From the NCBI GenBank assembly GCA_021234155.1, contig JAJEKV010000084.1, forward strand, positions 3,041,702 to 3,105,701: a stretch of 64,000 nt of DNA, given 5' to 3'. Position numbers and translations under genes: made by a program. Shown here piece by piece: positions 37,970-49,180 of this stretch. This DNA comes from Isoetes taiwanensis. Its lineage: Eukaryota > Streptophyta > Lycopodiopsida > Isoetales > Isoetaceae. Below the pieces are notes generated by a model that saw only the letters and a list, made by a program, of their open reading frames with translations, had not been told where the DNA came from and made no database searches. Position 1 is the stretch's first letter. The number at the start of each line of letters is the position of its first letter.

Positions 37970-39350
37970 TTGCCTAGCATGGCTACAAGATTCCTACAGT
38001 GGCCTAGGCTTATAGTTGGTCCTCGCGTTTGGGGCCGGCTATGGGTCCGACACCTCCTGGGTCGCAGAAAACATGCCTATATGGATGTCCTGGGCTCGAT
38101 GGGCGCGCCTAGCGGTACCATGGATTTTGGAGGGTTCAAGTCGGGTAAGACCGCGTTTGCACCTAGTGGCACGTATTCTCTAGCACATCCAGGGATCCAT
38201 TATGTTCGGGGAGGAGACACTTCTCTGACATGCCTCATCGGACTAGGGAGATGTAACCCAGAGTAGTCTCATAGGGTGATTCCATGAGATTGCATCTCTG
38301 GAAGGCTACAATCATGTCATAGCATGTTTCAGCCTATCTGCAAAGTGTGCACAAGAGGGGGGGATGGAGTGGACCACCCTAGCCATTGTTCCATGCCATC
38401 CAACACCATGTTATACTTCCGTCTGCTAATATTTTGAGGCCCTGACCGTCGGTTGACCCCATGGATGTCTGAGCCCAGTGTAGTGCCCTTGTTGTGATGG
38501 GTTACTTATGTTACTTTGTACTTGTATTGTCATTTAGTTAAAGATGATGGATGGGCCACCCTTCGTGGTGGTATATTATTTGAGCATGATTGCTGTATGC
38601 TAATATGTATGTACGCTTCCGCTGTATAGGATTCCCATAGAGGATGTGGGACGAATGACACCTACGTGTTCCTCGCTCCGACACTTGGCCATCCCAAGTG
38701 GCAAGTATGACGTAGGGCCCTACCATGGTTATGTAGTCGCCACGGGAGAGGAATTCTCGTATTTGTACGATGGGAGCATTGTATAGATTCTGGGAGCGTC
38801 ATATTCTCGGACGAGTCAGCCGACATCGAGGATATCGAGGAGTCCGATACAGAAAGGCCAGGTCCGAGTAATACCGGAGTTCCGTTTGAGGACTTCACTG
38901 TACGTGATCCATCCGACTCTCCAATGCTAATTACCCTGACAAACGGAGAACATGTTAGAAGAAACATGCCTCGAGGATTTTGTAGTAAGTGAAAAGGCCA
39001 GAGGAGGTTGAACCTAGGCCAGCAGGCAAAAGAGGATGGGACTCTGAACGATGAAACTGACGAAGATGGTGCTGCCCAAAAAGATGAATTGTGGAGACCC
39101 AAGCCGTCATCCATCCCCATGAATCTGAGCCTGTGTAGGATTTCCCCTTGTTATTGTTGTTATTATATGTATCTTGATATGATGTTATTATGGTGATCCA
39201 CGCCTTCGAGTTGGTTATATATTTTATGTGATATTATGTGCTCATGTTTTTATGTTTCCATAGCTATGATGGTTCTGAGGAAGATGGGATGAATGACACT
39301 TCATTTCTTCCCACGTCAGACTCTTGTTCACCATCAAGAGCCTAACATCA
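37970..39350 (+). pseudogene. Unidentified acidic coding remnant, copy C
   Basis: Same five stretches as in copy B: 38090-38262, 38628-38690, 38800-38992, 39008-39135 and 39264-39345. The acidic 38800-38992 block is identical in frame to copy B, ending at TGTAGTAAGTGA. Unknown function. Confidence 0.35.
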
Positions 39351-39878
39351 GATAGACGGCCTCATATTAATGAGTTGCGATCTCCTCTTGATATATGATC
39401 GGGGCATCGTATATGAGCAGGAGTCACAGCAGCAGAGACTGTGGCAATACCGGAGCAGAAAGGTGTTAGCCTAAAACAGCCTCTTTTTAAGGTGCATGAT
39501 TGCCTTGTAGGCATCACCTTTATTGATGAAGATCGTGATCGGAGCAGATTAATGGCCTTTCTATATAAACACTCTTTAAAACCCTAGCCAACAATGCATA
39601 CAAGCTTCACATCTCGCACCCTTTGGATGACATCTATACGAAGCAGAAGGAGTATAGTATTATATAAGCAACAACACAAGTAAAAATCATGATATGTAGA
39701 TTATGAATAGTAAAGCAAGATACAGTTATAGCATAGCTGTTAAATTTCAAATTTTTGGCATCATGGCCTTGTTAAGTTTCAAACTTATGTCATCATGGCC
39801 ATGCTAAATTTAGTTAAATTTGATAGATGTGGCATCTACAATCACATAAAATGCATACCTCAAGTAATGAAAGCTTAT

Positions 39879-40610
39879 CCTCTAGCACTTAGCCTCCCTC
39901 TAGCACCTAGCATGGAATAATTTAAGGGCTAAACTTAGCTATGTGGCGATTTTTTAGCACATTTTCCAAACGAATTGGCTAAAGTAAATGGAAAAAATGT
40001 GGAAAAAAATAATAATTTTAGCTTAACTTTTTTCGGGACTGCACCAATCCTAGAACTCTTTAGCCAAACGCTAGAAAGTAAAAGAGTCAAATTTTGTATT
40101 GTTTAGCCAAACCACAGAAACTTTTAGAATGAATTTCGGGCTAGTTTAGCTAACATCATTCTAGTTTATAAGAAATAGATGATTAGTAGTTTAGTTTCTA
40201 GCATTATAAATTAATTTGAGACCTAGACTTGCTAGTTAGCGTTATTTTAGAATGTTTTCACAAAGAAAATGACTAAAATAAGTGGAAACAATTGAAAAAA
40301 AAGTATAGTGATTTGGCTTAATATTTTTCATTGGCCACACCAGAGAAATTTTTGGGTGATATTTGGGTTAGTTTAGCTAAACACTAGAAAGTATGAGAGG
40401 AAAAATGTGTAGAGTTTAGCTAAACCACAGAAAGTTTTAGGATTAATATCGAGCAGGTTTAGCTAAAGTCATTCTGGCTAATAAGAAATATGCGATGGTA
40501 CTAGAGGGAGGCTAGGCGCTAGAGGGAGGAGAGAGGAGGCTAGGCGAGAGGAGAGATTCTGGCACCTAGCCCTCCTCTCTCCTCCCTCTAGCTCCTAGCC
40601 TCCCTCTAGT
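39879..40610. mobile_element. Foldback/MITE-like element, copy C
   Basis: Same element; arms at about 40498-40543 and 40565-40610 around a loop of about 20 bases. No coding capacity. Confidence 0.6.
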
Positions 40611-40667
40611 AACAAGCCCTCTTCTCTCTCCTCCCTCTAGCACTCTGGCCCTATTATCTCTCTAAAG

Positions 40668-41040
40668 TTAGGGTTTTGTCCACACTCTCTCACTAGGGTT
40701 TTGCATCAGGGCCCAAATTCTTGTATCAACGATGTTTTTGAGTCCCCATTTTGGATTCTAAGCGTTCAAAATATCTTCGAAGCAATACTTCTCTCTTGCC
40801 TATTCTCTCACTAGGGTTTTGCATCTAGGGCCCAAATTGTTGTGTTAATGAGTCCCACTTTTGGATTCTAAGCATTTGAAGCAACACTTCTCCTTACCTA
40901 TTCTCTCACTAGGGTTTTTGCTTCTAGGGCCCATATTGTTGTGTCAACAATAGTTTTGAGCCCTCATTTTGGATTCCAAGCGTCGAAAACATCTTTGAAG
41001 CAACACTTCTCTTTTGCCTATTCTCTTACTAGGGTTTTTG
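40668..41040 (+). repeat. Tandem telo-box repeats, copy C
   Basis: Same array; one repeat is about 10 bases shorter than its counterparts. It ends just before the ATG at 41063. Confidence 0.7.
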
Positions 41041-41062
41041 CTTCCTCGACCTCCAAGCAACC

Positions 41063-41387
41063 ATGGCCACTTGTGAAAGCCCCCTGCCCTGACCCGCACC
41101 TTGAGGGTGACATCCCCCCTCAAGCCACAACCGAAGCCCAAGCCCAACCCCAGCCCTCCAGACCCAGTCGTGCCAAGGCACGCCCACAACCTGTTGGCCC
41201 CTGGCATGACGAGCCCGCCTTGGCACGCCCACAACCTGTTGGCCCCTGGCATGACGAGCCCGCCTGGGAGAACCAAGTGGATGGGCCGCCCCTAAAACGA
41301 CGTCGACCAGACGGCAAGGACAAGGAAGAAGCCTCTTCCATGAGGAAAGAGGCATGGGCCAAAGCTCAATCAACAAGGTCAGCCTGA
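41063..41387 (+). CDS. Proline-rich hypothetical ORF, copy C
   Basis: As copy B, but with a 45-base in-frame tandem duplication (41174-41263) that repeats ARPQPVGPWHDEPA. The reading frame survives the duplication, which is weak evidence that it is translated or simply chance (45 is a multiple of three). Confidence 0.35.
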
Positions 41388-41652
41388 CAGGCTATTGATA
41401 GTGGCTCGTTTATTGGAGTGGCTCAAGCCCTCCAATAAACCAAGCATTGGCAGAGGCTGAGAAACAACTCGAGTTCCTTATTTTCAGCTTAGCAAGATTT
41501 GGTAAAACGTTTATTATTATTATTACTAACATTTCAAACGCCATGTTGATATGTTATGAGCGTGCTTTCCTCTTATTTAATGAGCCCAGAAGAGACGGCT
41601 TCTAAAAATTACTTACAAACCCAGTTTTAAAGTGGAAATTAACAGTTACGCT

Positions 41653-44600
41653 TCAGCTCAAATTTCTTCCCCCAATAGCTTGTCGTAAATAGTCTCTTGC
41701 CTCATAATATCTTCCAGCACCTTCGTACAAACTACAAACTACACTTTCTAGATGGGAATCCTTTTCCAATCCACTCCTCAGTCGTTCATACAAAGCTATC
41801 CCTTCCTCAAATTTACCGTTCTCTTGCAGAACTTTCAAAATGCTTCGATGACAACATGAATCCCTTGCAAGGCCAGATTTTTCCATTTCAAAATACACTC
41901 TCAATGCATCTCTGACCAAACCAGCATTCCCTAATGCAAGGACGACTGCATTATAATGCCTTATGTCTGGAATTATACCAAAGGATTGCATATCAAGAAA
42001 GAGTTTTTCTGCCAAATAGCCCTCTCTTCTCCTAGTGCATGCAGTGAGTAATATGAGGTATGTGACTGGAGTCGGGCGCAAAGCCCTGTTGTCGTCGATT
42101 TGAAAGAGTACTTGCTGAGCTTCTTTAAACAAGCCAGCTAGGGCATAGGCTTCCATCAAGTTGTTATATGCCACCTGATAATATAAGAAAAAAGAGTTTA
42201 ATCCTATGGGATAAACTGTTTAACACAATCAAGACAGTTAATGCAAGCAGAAACATAAACCTATACAACCATAAGTGTTTTATTCCAGGGCGATTTGACA
42301 TATGGCAAGAAAAGGTAAAAACCTCATGTAATTTAAACCCTTTCTTCTGTATTTCCTGGAATAAATCGGCAGCCTGCTTATATAAGCCTGCACAGCAAAA
42401 CCAAAGTGAAACTTAAATTGACAAATGGGCAGGAAGAAAACAATGGATAAACCTACAAGGCACCAAATTTTTACTTGCTGTCCTTTACCACAAATACCAG
42501 GAGAAGTGGACTTCCAGTCAATATTATAAAGTTCGTGACAAGTTATTCCAAATTCTCAATCTTATTAAGTTCTCGTGATTAAACAAGTTTCCAGATTCTC
42601 AATCTTATTAAATTCTCATACAAGATAAAATCACATGCAAATTAAAGAACATCTCAAAGGTACGCAGTGCCTATACCTGCTTTTGCGTAGCATTTTATCA
42701 TTTGAGCATAGATCTTTTCATCCAGCTCACAACCAGAGCCCCTCAATGTTGTGAAAAGGTTTATTGCTTTCCTTGTTTGACCACATTTAGTAAAAACACT
42801 GCATTATTAAAGACAGTAAAATTGAATACCTTCATTTAGTTGTTCAATAAGGGCAAAGCAATCTTTTACACAAAAAACCTTATCATGATATCATATGTCC
42901 TAAGTGATGCAGGAACTGCGGCAGTTTGCATGCCTGAATAGATTTTTATGGCTTCCATTAGTCTCCCTGCAGTAATAAGACTGATCAAACATTTATTTTT
43001 ACAGAAGAAAATGGAAAATTCAGACCAGGTTCAAGTTAACACACCAGCACGAAGAGCAGCTTTCATGATAACATTATATGCCGCAGTATCAAGAATCAAG
43101 CCACTACTCTCTATATTCAGCAGGAGGGCATCCAGCTCCTTCAACATTCCTACCGCATGCATAGTCCCCAATTAACTTCAAGCAACTGATAACACTTTTG
43201 TATTAAAAACAAAACCAGACTTACCCCCTTTGCTGTATATATTCACCACTGTACTCAAGAGCACAGTGTCTTGTAAAATACGAGATTCCTCTATGCCTTG
43301 TATGCAAGCAATTGCTTCTTCTAACTTGTTGCACTTCATATACATACTAACCATAGAATTTAGGATGAAATTACTAGGCACATGCTCATTCTTGAATAAA
43401 CCATCAAACAAACTCTTTGCTCTTTCATACTGGTGAGTGTTTCCATAGAACGCAATCAGATGACCAATTGTTTCCTCACTTTGCTTGAACCCCTTTTGAG
43501 CAGCTAACCAACAAAAATATTCAGCTTGAAGGATTTCCCCTGCAATATTTAATAATTATGCAACCCTTAAAATTTAGATGTACAACTAATTTATAAATTA
43601 AAAGGCAATAAAAGAAATTACTAACCAGCTTTAATGAGGACAAAAATAAGCTGATTATATAGTCCATCATCAAAAGCATAGGCCCCATCTTTCAAGTGAT
43701 TTAGCAACTGCATTGCCTGATCACGCTTAGCAAACTTAAAATACAGTTTCACCATTTGAATCACAGCAATGCCATCAACTTCAGCATACTTGGTAAAAAC
43801 ATTTTCTGCTTCCATCAGACGACCATTTTCGCCATATGCAGTTAACATCGTTGTCAGTATTATACCATTTGGGAAATATCCTTCTTGTTGCATATCTGCA
43901 AGAACCATGCCAGCTTTGTCGACCATGTTGGCTTTACAATACAGTTTAATGATTGTCCCATACAACACTTCATCAGGCTTGACTGAAGACCGCCTCATAA
44001 GTGCAAACAACTTTTCTGCCTCTTCAAAGAGATCATTATCTGCATACAAGTTTAGCATATTACTAAAAGCATTCATGTCTGCAGTACCAAGCTCGAGCAT
44101 TATGTCTAACACTTTAGAAGCCTTTTTGTTATATTCCCAACCTTTGCAAAACAAACGAGAAAAAATGCTCCAGGCTCTATTTGGAACTGTAAAGCCCTTT
44201 TTAAGGAGTTCTTCCAGAACGCGCACTGCCTCTTCATGCAGTGCACGTTTTAAATACATGTGGGCCATCACAAGGTAAGTACTTGCATCTATAAGAAGCC
44301 CAAGCTGGTTTACCTCCCTAAATAGCTGCTCAGCTTCTTCATAAAGCCCAGCCTTGCCATATATAGTAATGATTGTAGTATACACCACCTCATCTGCTGG
44401 ACACCCACTCTTTACCATCTCAGAAAATATTGATGCTGCGAGTTCATAGTTTCCAGCTTTATCACAGAGGTGCAACATAGATGAATAAGTGACCTTGTTT
44501 GGGCTTATCCCCTGCAACTTCATAGCTTGGAATGCTGCAAGTGCATCCTGGTATTTTTCTAGTTTCTCCATCATTTTAATAGCCATGTTATACACAATTT

Positions 44601-45738
44601 CATCAGGATAATGGCCAGCAACTTGCATGTCTTCAAACACTTTCAAACCTTCCACAAACTTTCCTAATGTCTTGTAGATGCCAACCATAAGAACAAAAGT
44701 TTGAGGAAGTGGCTGCACATTTGCTTCAATGATATCCTCCCAAAGAAGGTTGGCTTCATGCAGTCTTGAAGCTTTCTTAAGGGATGAGATCATCATAGTA
44801 AAAACGATAACAGAAGGCAGCAAACCTCGTTCTCGCATTGCCTCGTATATGAAAAGCATGTCATCAACATGCCCCCATTTCCTATACGCTAAGACCATGG
44901 AGGTAAACGCCACTTCATCTGGTTCACACCCAGAATCCACCATCTCCTTCAGAATTCCCTCTGCCAGTGCCAGCTTTCCGGCTTCCCCATATATTCTGAG
45001 AAGTATCGTGTATGCAATGACACTTGGAATGTAGCACATCTGCATCACCCCAACTGTATTTAGTTTCTTGCAACCAAATATATGAAGGAAAAAATTGCGT
45101 TCTGAAGGAAGAATCTTAGTCAAAATATGCCTTTTGAGAGAAGATGAAGAAGAACGTTTACCTGCAGTTTCATCCACTCAAAAAACTCTTGTGCTTGTTT
45201 CCAATTTTTCTGCTCCTTGAGCACCACACACATGTCTCTGAATGAGAGCTTGCCAATCCAAGGTGCCATTACATGTCGAATGTTGTAAGACCCGGAAGGT
45301 TCAGATGCAAGGCGCCGTACTCTAGCTATGGCTGACTGCACCAAGACTCTATACCTTTCAGGCCAGCGCGAATACCCACCTTCTGAATGGTACTGCTCCA
45401 TTTCTTCTGGAGTTCGACGGATCCACTTTGTAGCCTTAGCTTGGCTTCCCCTGATTCTTACGAAGCTGGCTTTCCCAAGCCTGGCGCTGTTGAATAATTC
45501 GGCGAGCTCCATCATCAGTTGGAGGGCGTCTGATTCTTCTACGTCTTTGATCCCTTCTGGAAATCCAATCACCATGTTTGCCATCGCTCAGCTTCCAACG
45601 CTCACCTTCAACGTCCAAATTTTGGCACTTTACTTGAACTCTGCTATTATAGAAAACATGAGATGGGCGATGGCGAGTGAAGAATAGATGGGAAGTGCGA
45701 CCTACAGATGGATACTGGGGATGATGAGTAACCTGCAT
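41653..45738 (-). CDS. EMB976: EMB976-type PPR protein, copy C
   Basis: Exons 45162-45738, 43626-45039, 43225-43539, 43045-43149, 42879-42966, 42677-42798, 42323-42387 and 41653-42174, all with GT-AG borders and matching phases (0,1,1,1,2,1,0). Exon 2 is open throughout and encodes a run of P-class PPR helices, e.g. PSVIAYTILLRIYGEAGKL, YPDEIVYNMAIKMMEKL, PADEVVYTTIITIYGKAGLY, KPDEVLYGTIIKLYCKANM. Later exons add LYKQAADLFQEIQKKGFKLH and a tail SGLEKDSHLESVVCSLYEGA. The best composite of the copies is 1,066 residues, close to the Arabidopsis protein as I recall it (about 1,040). Expected role: RNA binding in plastids or mitochondria. Oddities: one extra C in exon 1 (about 45450), a compensated +3 in exon 2 near 44125-44165, and an altered LFQIDDNRALR stretch in exon 8. 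Confidence 0.88.
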
Positions 45739-46383
45739 AGGTAACGGACGGTTTATCCCATCCTACATATTCCTGCATATTGTTCGGGCATATTGTACTA
45801 TACTAAGATCTGGAAACCCAATGGGGTGTATTATGGTTTGGGGTGTATGTAGAATTTTTTCCACCACTAATCTTGTAGGATATTCCCCCTAGAGGCATGC
45901 GGGGCATTGGCCTGAAAGGAAGATGTGGTCAAACAGCCATGTTTTGACCCCATCGAATCAATAGAGACAAGAAATCAAATTCAATGGTTGTCAACTAAAT
46001 CGACAAGAGTAAATACAGGCACAGAAACATTAGCTGCTAATCCATCTTGTAAAAACAAGTTTGACAAAGAGATTGAAGGGGAATTGAATTGTAGCTGGCG
46101 GGAAGCACAATGAACTGCAAGTAGACTTGAGCAGCTGATGGATAATCTCAAATTAGCTCCTTAATGGCATTAAAACCTTTATCTGCTATTTTCCATCAAA
46201 ACTTCCAGTATACAAATTGCAGTCAGTAACAAATGAATATCTGCCCAGCAATAAAGTAAGTTGTCCTCAACGAATGCATGTGAATTGTGTCTTTGTAACA
46301 ATCTGCAAGAGAGATATCCAGCAACACACGCACCAAATCCAGCTCATTAAAGAAGTTTCCACTATAGATGAAAACGAAACTTT

Positions 46384-46738
46384 GTATATCTCAAGCGAGA
46401 TGTGGTTAATCATTAACCACTGATTAATCTGGCCATCCGATATCAACCAGGTGGTTAATGTGGCCAAAAAACCAGGCTTCAAACTGCGTGGTGGGCAGGG
46501 GGGAGGGGCAGAAATTTCAATCAACTGGTTCTTGCTGCTCATGGGCAATTTGATTCGCTCTAAAAACCATGCCAATCGCTTTTATGCTAGATTGATGAAG
46601 AGAGGAAGAGATTTGAGGCAAAATAGTGTCGGATCGACCAAAAAATACCTAAAAACAGTTGGTTCTTGGGCTTCAAACTGTGTTGCGCTTCATGGCTGAT
46701 ACACTGACCACATTAACCGCATCTCGCTTGAGATATAC
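46384..46738. mobile_element. Inverted-repeat (MITE-like) element, copy C
   Basis: Same as copy B. It lies about 650 bases upstream of the PPR start. Open frames inside have no recognisable domain. Confidence 0.6.
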
Positions 46739-47006
46739 GGGCTGCCGATGAAAATGACAGACAAAGGAATTTGCCGTAAGGCCTCAACAACACATATCAA
46801 CGAAGCAAGATTTAAGCTTGGCTTGGCTAAAACTAAACCAGCAAAGAACACTCAAATCCTTGGCCTCAAACTCAATGATGCCGGAAAAGAATTTACTTCA
46901 AACCAAAGAAACAACGCCCTCTACGAATGGCAAAATGGAGATAGAAAGGCATGTGCAAGAGCACCACGCGCCCATCCACCCCTCGGACTACCAACACCAA
47001 AGCCCG

Positions 47007-47033
<27 letters not shown>
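47007..47033 (+). repeat. Poly(A) tract, variable among copies
   Basis: 27 A here; the counterparts are 18 A at 31696-31713 and 13 A at 16403-16415. It is translated as a Lys run in a long frame that crosses the unit border, and is not a gene. Confidence 0.8.
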
Positions 47034-47038
<5 letters not shown>

Positions 47039-47310
47039 TCCGTAGCACTACTCCTCCTTGGCCGTAATCGAGGGATCAAGCGTCAGCATTTACTATATTT
47101 ATATACCAATATGCCCACATACCATACACAATCATATGTAATAAATATATTGTTCATGACCTTGCGATGTTTATTTAGTGTAATTGGTTTAGTATTTTAC
47201 GTTGGGCTGTATACAAAATCATATATTGATTTTAGGGTCTGCATTTTTTGCCCTGGATTTTCATGGCAAGGGTTGGGTGTTGGCATCGCAGAAATATCAG
47301 CATGTTGCGT

Positions 47311-47818
47311 TGTAATATCTCGTGTTGAGTTGCCTCAAGTTTCAGTTGATGCTTGCAATTCCAACCTTATTACAAATGGCTCCCTCCATGTGCTTTGGTT
47401 CGTGTGTTGCAATGATCAGATTAATATTCTCCAGGCAAATATCCATTCAGTACCTATGAATGAGCCAAATGACAATGATCCTGCAGGGTTAATAATGCTA
47501 CAGATACTGCATAAATATTTTCTAGGTTGAAGTCAAATGGTTGCAAGATTTCAATGGTTCATGGTGCTGGATAAATATTTCTAAATTCAAGCTCGATGGC
47601 TGCAAACAAGTTTGAATATTTATAGGAAGTCTTATTTCCTTTTAAAGTTGATATATGGCCAAATAATTGAGAGCCAAATCCAGATATGAAAAGCTCGGTG
47701 AAGGCTTCACCGTTGGTAACTCCTTATTCGTTTGCTTAATCGACGGACCTCCAAACGATAAATCTTGTATAATGCATGTCTAACTTTGTTTGATCGGATT
47801 AGCAAATGAATATCTGAA
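47311..47818. other. Unique flank after copy C
   Basis: A frame at 47311-47527 stays open, reading ELPQVSVDACNSNLITNGS and IHSVPMNEPNDNDP, but I recognise nothing in it. The rest is AT-rich and empty. Confidence 0.4.
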
Positions 47819-48331
47819 AAAATAGAATAGAATAGAATAGAATAGATTTTTTAACATCCACGAAGACCAAGTGCCCGTGGAACCCATACAATGTCTTAGT
47901 ACACTATTACTACTAGGAATAAAAAAAACCCTGCCTCAAAAGGTTTTCAAGGGAAAAATCTTTGCAGTAATGATGATAGACAAGCAGGAAAAAAATATAA
48001 GTAGACCATGATGACTACTGAGGGCTCAGTAATTGAAGGCGCTCATCTATAACCTCAAGTATGTTAATACCAAGTCACGCACTGATGGGGCTCTGATAAA
48101 TTTTGGGAGCGTGGAATGGATTGCTAAAGTCAAATAACGATTCCTGACCATCTCAAAAGCATGACATCTCAGCAGAGTATGGCTTTCATCTTCAATAACA
48201 TGTAACTGGCAACATGCACATAATCTCGCTTCTCGTGGCAATTGCGGTCGCTCCCATCTACCTGTCTCAATCCATAGCTTGGGGGAAAGAAGAAGAGCCA
48301 ATGAAACCTTCAGTACTTTGGTCAGTACCAA
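47819..48331 (-). mobile_element. LINE 3' end, truncated
   Basis: On the minus strand it encodes the C-terminus of a LINE ORF2: WIETGRWERPQLPREARLC, then ACCQLHVIEDESHTLLRCHA, a CC-H-C zinc knuckle. A 3' UTR with an AAAACC/GGTTTTTT hairpin follows, ending in a (TTCTA)n tail that lies on the + strand at 47820-47846 as repeated TAGAA. It is the inverted counterpart of 54840-55373. Confidence 0.75.
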
Positions 48332-48339
48332 AGCTATAG

Positions 48340-49051
48340 TAACAACTGAAGTTTTATTTTTATGGTTGATTTGTTCTAGAAGTAAATGCTAATTAACTCT
48401 TCTAGTTAACTTTGAAATTTGGTGATACTGAAATTATCTAGTGATATCGATTATTAGCATTGAGAAGTGCAAATTAATAGTTTACAACAATTGGTATCAG
48501 GAAACATGACAAACAAACTTGGTGCATCATTACTTAGTGCTATTGATGTGTTCAAAGATGGTGCGGGATTTCAAGTGTGGAAATGTAAAATTCAAGAAGC
48601 ATTGAAAATAGGAGGACTGTGGGGCCGGATCTTAGATGAAGAATAAGTTGTTGTCACATGGCAAACAAGACCTGATAAAGGTAAAACCTATGTTGTAGCA
48701 GCTAGTGATGGAAGCTCAATTGGAAAAGCAGTTGGTGGTGGAGGATCTAGTACTTTTGAACGTAGTAGTTCTTCATGTAGAGAAATCTCTAGAAAATCAC
48801 GTTTGCTTCAGGCTAGAAGTGTGATAAGCAGTTTAGTTAGCTCTAGAATTTTACTACAGCTAAGAGAACTGACTCTTAAATAGATGTGGGATTATATAAT
48901 ATCTGATTATGAGAGAAAAAACCTTCTCTCAATTAGATGTGCTACGAAAGAAGCTTAGAAAGCTCAAATACAATGATAATTATGACCTTGTTGAGATTTT
49001 TCAAAAATTTGACAATTTGATACCTCAACTTGAGGTTGTAGGAGTTCTAAT
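48340..49051 (+). pseudogene. Copia retrotransposon relic, 5' part with gag
   Basis: TTGGTATCAG at 48491-48500 is the primer-binding site for initiator tRNA-Met typical of plant Copia elements, so the LTR must end just before it; its start is not clear. A gag frame opens at the ATG at 48506 (KLGASLLSAIDVFKDG, GFQVWKCKIQEALKIGGLW) and has an in-frame stop at about 48644. It then resumes in other frames as MWDYIISDYERE, LRKKLRKLKYNDNYDLVEIF and QLEVVGVLI, as in the UBN2-type gag. It is cut at 49051 by a large insertion and continues at 57296. Confidence 0.75.
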
Positions 49052-49180
49052 AGCATCGTCGGATCGTTATTCTGGGATGGGACGAGCAGCTATATATGTG
49101 CTCGTCCTTCTTGTGGCTCGTTATCGGCGTCTTCTCACAGCAGCATCTCTTTCCTTGTCCATTGCTTCCCACCCTTCTTG
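49052..49180 (+). repeat. Terminal repeat, left copy
   Basis: About 125 bases nearly identical to 56159-56298. It contains the hairpin GACGAGCA..TGCTCGTC around a TATATAT core, which could be a promoter TATA box. Confidence 0.75.

Larger units (their letters stand above)
32006..47310. repeat. Tandem 15.3-kb unit, copy C
   Basis: Third copy. It ends after CATGTTGCGT at 47310, where the other copies continue into CTATTGGC and the next unit; unique sequence follows here. It carries a private 45-base tandem duplication at 41174-41263 and the longest poly(A) tracts. Confidence 0.95.

Noticed and set aside
46748-47530. 260-residue open frame crossing the end of copy C
   Set aside because: It runs through a poly(A) tract (Lys run) and across the repeat border into unrelated DNA; the equivalents in A and B do not stay open. 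A chance frame.
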